This document shows, one piece after another, positions 59,316 through 64,000 of a stretch of 64,000 bases of DNA (position 1 is the first letter of the stretch; each line of letters starts with the position of its first letter). Origin of the DNA: Canna indica (lineage: Eukaryota; Streptophyta; Magnoliopsida; Zingiberales; Cannaceae); assembly GCA_034359265.1 (NCBI GenBank), contig CP136893.1:27970001-28034000 (forward strand), in the 5' to 3' direction. The notes beneath the pieces are model-generated. The model searched no databases. It was not told the origin of the DNA and saw only the letters and a list, made by a program, of their open reading frames with translations. Made by a program: the position numbers and the translations under genes.

Positions 59316-62300
59316 TGATTCTAGAGTTTTTTTCAACTTTCATCAGCGACAATGATCTTGTAGAACTGCCTCTCCTTGGATCACCCTTCACCTGGTCTAA
59401 TAACCAGAACCCTCCATTATTAGCAAAGCTTGACCGTGTTCTCATCAGCTCCGCGGTGCTTAGCCGCTTTCCCAATCTGAACCTCCTAGGGGACTCTAGA
59501 AGGCTCTCGGATCACACCCCTCTAATATTAAGAAATTCTCAACCTAGGGTTCGATCTGAAAAACCTTTTAGAATGGAGCTTCACTGGCTTTCATGGGAGG
59601 ATTTCTCTAATATAGTGATTGCGGGCCTTAACTGGACCGAGCCGGATGAGTCATCGGCCTCCCTTCTGCCCGATCAGGGGCTCGTTGGATCAAATCTTGG
59701 AAGAATCTCAAACGCATCATTAAAACTTGGGCTTCTATCAGAAAGAAAGATTAGCAAAGCAACCGAAAATTTCTTGAGAACAAGGTTTTGGAAATAAGCT
59801 CTTCTTTAGACTCAGGTTCCGCTTTGGATGAGTTACATGACCTCCTGAAGGCCACCAAAGGCGACCTGGATAAATTATATCACGCGGAGGACACTTATTG
59901 GCGCCAGAGGGCCAAAAAGAGGTAGATTAGGGAAGGAGACCGCAACACCCGATATTTCCAACAATGCGCCTCTTTGAGACAAAAGGCTAATTGGATATCT
60001 CATATGCAGACTGACATCGGCACCACTTAGAACAATGCCAAAATTGCAGACTCCTTCAGATTATTTTTCAAATCTATGTTGGGTTCCTCTGTCACACCGC
60101 TCCTCCGCATTAACTGTGAATCTGTGATCCCATCGCACAGCTCTATTCTCTCTGATTTGGATGCTCCTTTCTCTTTTGCTGAAGTGACTGAAGTTATTAA
60201 GAATTTCAAAAACTTCAAATCTCCTGGTCCCGATGGACTTATTATCGAGTTCTATAAGAAGTTTTGGGATCGGCTAGGTCCAACTCTGACCGGCATTCTG
60301 AATGATCTATGTTCTCAACCTGGGGATTTTTCCAAGATTAACTCTGCTTTCATCACTTTGATTCCAAAAAAGGAAAGTGCAACCCTAGCTACCGATTACA
60401 GACCCATCAGCCTTGAAAATAGCATCGTCAAGATTTTCCCCAAACTTCTAGCAAATAGACTGGCCCCCAGAATGACAGATCTCATTTCTAACACGCAAGG
60501 AGCGTTCATGCAAGGTCGGAGCACTCTTGACTGTTATATGGAAGTTGTAGAGACTATTTGGGCTTGCAACTCCTTGGATCAGGACTCTTGTGTTATCAAA
60601 TTTGATTTTGCTAGAGCTTTTGACTCGATTGGATGGGACTTCATTAAGGATATGCTTGTTGCTCGTGGGTTCCCTTCACGCTGGATTTCTTGGATCTCAC
60701 ACCTTTTACGATCAGCTACCTCCTCTGTTATTACTAATGGCTCCGTCGGTGCCCCTTTTGCTCATAAAAGGGGACTTAGACAGGGTAACCCCTTATCCCC
60801 TCTGCTTTTCAATTTAGTAGCAGACGTCTTGTCCAGAATGATTAGTTTGGTAGCAACTTCGAGAAGCATCAATGGCGTTCTACAAGAACACCTCCCTGGG
60901 GGTATCAATCATGTTCTCAAAAGCGAACACACAAAGCTTCATCCGGATCAAATTACTATTTAAATGTTTTGAGCTTGCCTCAGGCCTCTGCACCAACACG
61001 GCAAAGACCTTTGTTATTCACATCGGGGGAAATGCCACTTTGGCCTCCTCCTTGGCTGGGATCCTTGGGTGCTCTTCAGGCAGTTTCCCTATCAGATACC
61101 TTGGTCTCCCTCTTCAAATTGGTAAGCTCCTCAAATCGGACTGGCATAACCTTATTGTTAAAAATGAAAAAATTCTCGCCGCCTAGCAAGGTCTCAACCT
61201 CTCTAGAGCTGGTCGATACACCTTGATTAACATCACTCTAACTAGCCAAGCTTTCTACATGCTCTCCATCTTCACTGCTCCAAAATGGGTGCTCAATTAT
61301 TTGGACATGAGAAGATGTTGTTTCTTCTAGTGTGTCACTCGGGACTTCAATTGCCAAGGCAAATCTCTTATAGCATGGTCCTCCGTGCTTGGTGATATTA
61401 ATGAGGGTGGCTTGGGAATTATTGACATTGAGCTTCACAACAGAGCTCGTCTCATTAGTTGGTATTGGAAGCTTCGAAAAAGGAAGGATCTGATTTGGGT
61501 CTCCTTGGTCTCTCTGCTCTATTCCGACACCTTGAATTCTGGTTACGTGGATCTTCTCCCTCTATCCCCGATTTGGATGAATATTTGTTCATTACGAGAT
61601 ATTTTTCGAGTTTCAACTCAGATTTCGGTTGGGGAAGGCTCGAGGGTTCGATTTTGGCTTGATTCATGGTGCTGCGATATTCCTCTAAGTCAGAAATTTC
61701 CTCAATTGTTTGCCCTCGCCACCTTCCCAAACGCCCACATCAAAGATCTCAAGGAATTGGACAACACAGGCATGCCCATAGGACGGAACATCCATTTTAC
61801 TGATTTTGTTCTTATTAATGACTCCCTGCTTCTTCTTAACGTGATCTTGGACTTCTTATCTCGATCGGGGGAGGATTTTATTTCTTAGCGTTGGTCGGCC
61901 TCGGGAGATTTCTCCACTCAATCTCTGTACAAGATCCTGAACTTCCGCGGTGTCCGCGACTCAAGGGCCCCGTTTATTTGGCAACCCTCGTGCCCAAGAA
62001 ATATTTCAATTATGAACTGGTTCGCCTTTCAGAACAGGCTCCATATTCGTCTGATAGGTCATGGCATGCAGGTCGACCCAAGATGCGTTCTTTGTCTATC
62101 TATTCCAGAATCCCACAGGTATATTTTCCTTCAGTGCCCCTATACCTCATCTGGCTGGGGCCACTTTCTCTCTTTAATATCCGAGGAACTGTTTCCCTTA
62201 TGAGCTGTGGGCACCCACTTGTCAATACCCAACCTTAAAGAAGAAACTCAGGTTTAAGGCAATCATGATGTGGCGTTGGAAAATATGGCTCGAACGTAAC

Positions 62301-62504
62301 GGTCGATGCTTTAGAAATGACTCACATCAGCCATTCGAGGTCGCTCTAGAGGGGGCTTCCCTTTTTCGTCTCTCCTCTATGTAACCTTATACTCATTTTC
62401 TATGTATCTTAGTACAACCTCTATCTCTCCTTTTTCTTGTATTCTTCAAATCTCTTGATTAATACAAGTTTCATATTTTAAAAAAAAATATTGTTCCGAT
62501 CATT

Positions 62505-63036
62505 ATTTTTCCTGTGGTATAGAAACTATTTCTTTACGATAAATACGTATGTAAATAAAATAAAATTAGAATACCAAAGGTATGAATGATTATGAAATAA
62601 GGAAGAGAAAAAGGAAAAAAATGATCGATATAAGAGTTTCTGTTCAAATACATATATTACTTTATCTTTTTTTTTCTCGCCTATATAATTTGCAATGTCT
62701 TCAAATTAAAAAATTATTTAGTTATATAATGTAACATTTCATGATTTTATCTTTTTTTTAATATTAAAACTAACTGATTAGTTAAAAATAACATGTTATT
62801 GATAAATATAACCATCCTCTTTTTAATTGATAAATGGGAAAAATATTTTTTCTTCTTCTCGTATCATCCTCTTTACTTCTCTGAGCGCTTTTTTATATGA
62901 TCTTTTTAGGATAAGCATTTTAAAAAGTGGCATTCGTTATGAGTTTAACAACAACTAGCCAAGAGAATATTTTTTTTGGACAAAATTATCATCATATATT
63001 GGTACTCGACCCATATACATAATGAAAAATGTGTAT
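62505..63036. other. AT-rich spacer
   Basis: No gene seen. Confidence 0.5.
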
Positions 63037-63044
63037 GTTTCAAT

Positions 63045-63555
63045 TAGGGGTGGTAATTTTATTCGCATCTGCACCGTATCCGATCCATATCCGCAAGTAA
63101 AAATGGATATGAATACGAATACAGATTTAAAAAACTTATATCCGCGCGGATATGGTGCGGATACGGATATGACTGTGGATTTGCACCATATCCGCACCGC
63201 CTATCCGCATCTCTGAATTACTATTTTTCCCATATAAATTATTAATATATATAAGAGCTCTATGGTAATTTCATGTCAAGATGAATTTTGAAGTATATTA
63301 TATATTTATTTTGGATCAATGAATTGGTAATTTATTAATTTTTAAAATTAAATATATTATTTTAATATATTTTTATTAAATACGGTGCAGATACGGATGC
63401 GATGCAGATATCCGTATTTAAAGCGGTGCGGATATGGATATTCATATTCACATCCGTAGCGGATATATACGGTGCAGATACGGTGCAGATACGGATGGGC
63501 GGATATGGGGTGCGGTGCGGATACGAATCCTGTATCTGATCTGTTGCCAGCCCTA
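63045..63555. mobile_element. Small hAT-like element with GGATA repeats (511 bp)
   Basis: It begins TAGGGGTGGTAAT and ends GTTGCCAGCCCTA. The flanks GTTTCAAT (63037-63044 and 63556-63563) are identical, an 8-bp duplication. Both ends carry many GCGGATA/TATCCGC motifs in opposite orientation. Confidence 0.85.
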
Positions 63556-63563
63556 GTTTCAAT

Positions 63564-64000
63564 AACTCATCCAGTTGTCAACCTGGGACAATCCGTCCAT
63601 ATGCCAACGAACAATGGACAAAGACAACACACCCCGTCTTGGATGTTAACAACCCAAGAACACCTCGTCCATATATGTCAACAACAATGGGCAAATACAA
63701 CACACCTTGCGCGCCCTTGATGTCGACAATCTAGGACAATGCGGAATAACCCGTACATGGTGTCGGCAACTCGAAACAACCCGTTAACGGAGTCAATAAT
63801 TTAACCCAAGTCAAAAATAAAACACTATGCATTGATATCTCTGTTGCCTATGTGATTTCTATTTTTGTTGTAGATGACTTACAAGGAAGAGGAGAATATA
63901 TATGGTTCATGCCAAAAGATGATTGCGGGGTGTCAAAGATGAGTCGACGAAATTGCGACGCGGGCTGCACATTGGCCACGTAAGGTTGGCTAGATGGCGG
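63564..64000. other. Spacer with a partial direct repeat
   Basis: CGTCCATAT...CAACACACC occurs at about 63594 and again at about 63668 with changes, a repeat of about 75 bases. No gene seen. Confidence 0.5.

Larger units (their letters stand above)
58700..62390 (+). pseudogene. LINE ORF2 remnant (endonuclease, RT, zf-RVT)
   Basis: Endonuclease pieces are at 58730-58880 (DYDCSIIFLCETKL) and 59110-59280 (GVYGPPQRSN). Reverse transcriptase is at 60180-60960 (KSPGPDGL, IPKKESATLATDYRPISL, FDFARAFDS, GLRQGNPLSPLLFNL). The catalytic Tyr-Ala-Asp-Asp motif expected near 60925 is gone; the frame reads SKANTQ. The zf-RVT domain follows at 61970-62160 with CVLC and HRYIFLQC. There are many stops and frameshifts, a 31-C run and a tandem duplication, so it is inactive. 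Confidence 0.85.
54638..62489 (+). mobile_element. L1-type LINE, decayed, split by a solo LTR
   Basis: The order is ORF1, ORF2 (endonuclease, reverse transcriptase, zinc-binding C-terminal domain), short 3' end and an A run (62479-62488). Possible target duplications of 15 bases at 54623-54637 (ATTATTCCGGCTATT) and 62490-62504 (ATTGTTCCGATCATT) match at 11 of 15. Read without the insert at 56296-57750 it is about 6.4 kb, a normal length for plant L1. Confidence 0.85.

Noticed and set aside
1..64000. tRNA or rRNA genes
   Set aside because: None seen. The only tRNA-like signals are the degenerate boxes of the candidate SINE at 27407-27522.

Overview
This window is plant nuclear DNA. It carries three intron-containing host genes in a background that is mostly transposons. 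The genes are a plastid-type FtsH7/9 protease, a fused HisH-HisF histidine enzyme with a transit-peptide-like N-terminus, and a two-exon TPR-like protein. A monocot is my guess, from the very GC-rich first exons next to AT-rich introns and spacers; the sequence does not prove it.

Layout. 1-3.6 kb: a 1.1-kb fold-back transposon and no recognised gene. 3.66-5.5 kb (-): TPR-like gene. 5.5-12.5 kb: AT-rich spacer with a second fold-back element and a 1.8-kb hAT-like element. 12.5-17.9 kb (-): a complete but dead Ty3/gypsy retrotransposon with both LTRs. 18.6-21.9 kb (+): the 5' part of a second gypsy element (Tat-like gag). 21.9-29.2 kb: two AT-rich related units in tandem, probably Helitron-derived, carrying a fold-back element, a SINE and solo LTRs. 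29.4-33.1 kb: a solo LTR with another solo LTR inside it. 34.4-47.9 kb (+): the HISN4-type gene, 19 exons, all joining in frame; its introns hold three copies of one hAT-like MITE family and an RTE LINE fragment. 49.2-53.9 kb (-): the FtsH gene, 13 exons, tail to tail with HISN4. 54.6-62.5 kb (+): a decayed L1-type LINE split by a solo LTR. 63.0-63.6 kb: a small hAT-like element.

Five copies of one LTR family (about 1.2-1.6 kb each, at 20.2, 23.5, 27.8, 29.4 and 56.3 kb) are all solo, and four have 5-bp target duplications. Each carries a different array of short palindromic repeats at the same place inside the LTR. Exact target-site duplications let most insertions be placed to the base and ordered in time.

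The three host genes are not an operon and have no shared pathway, although at least two probably act in the plastid: HISN4 makes imidazole glycerol phosphate for histidine and AICAR for purines, and FtsH7/9 is a membrane protease-like protein. Exon boundaries were assigned by eye from GT/AG sites, frame and family similarity.
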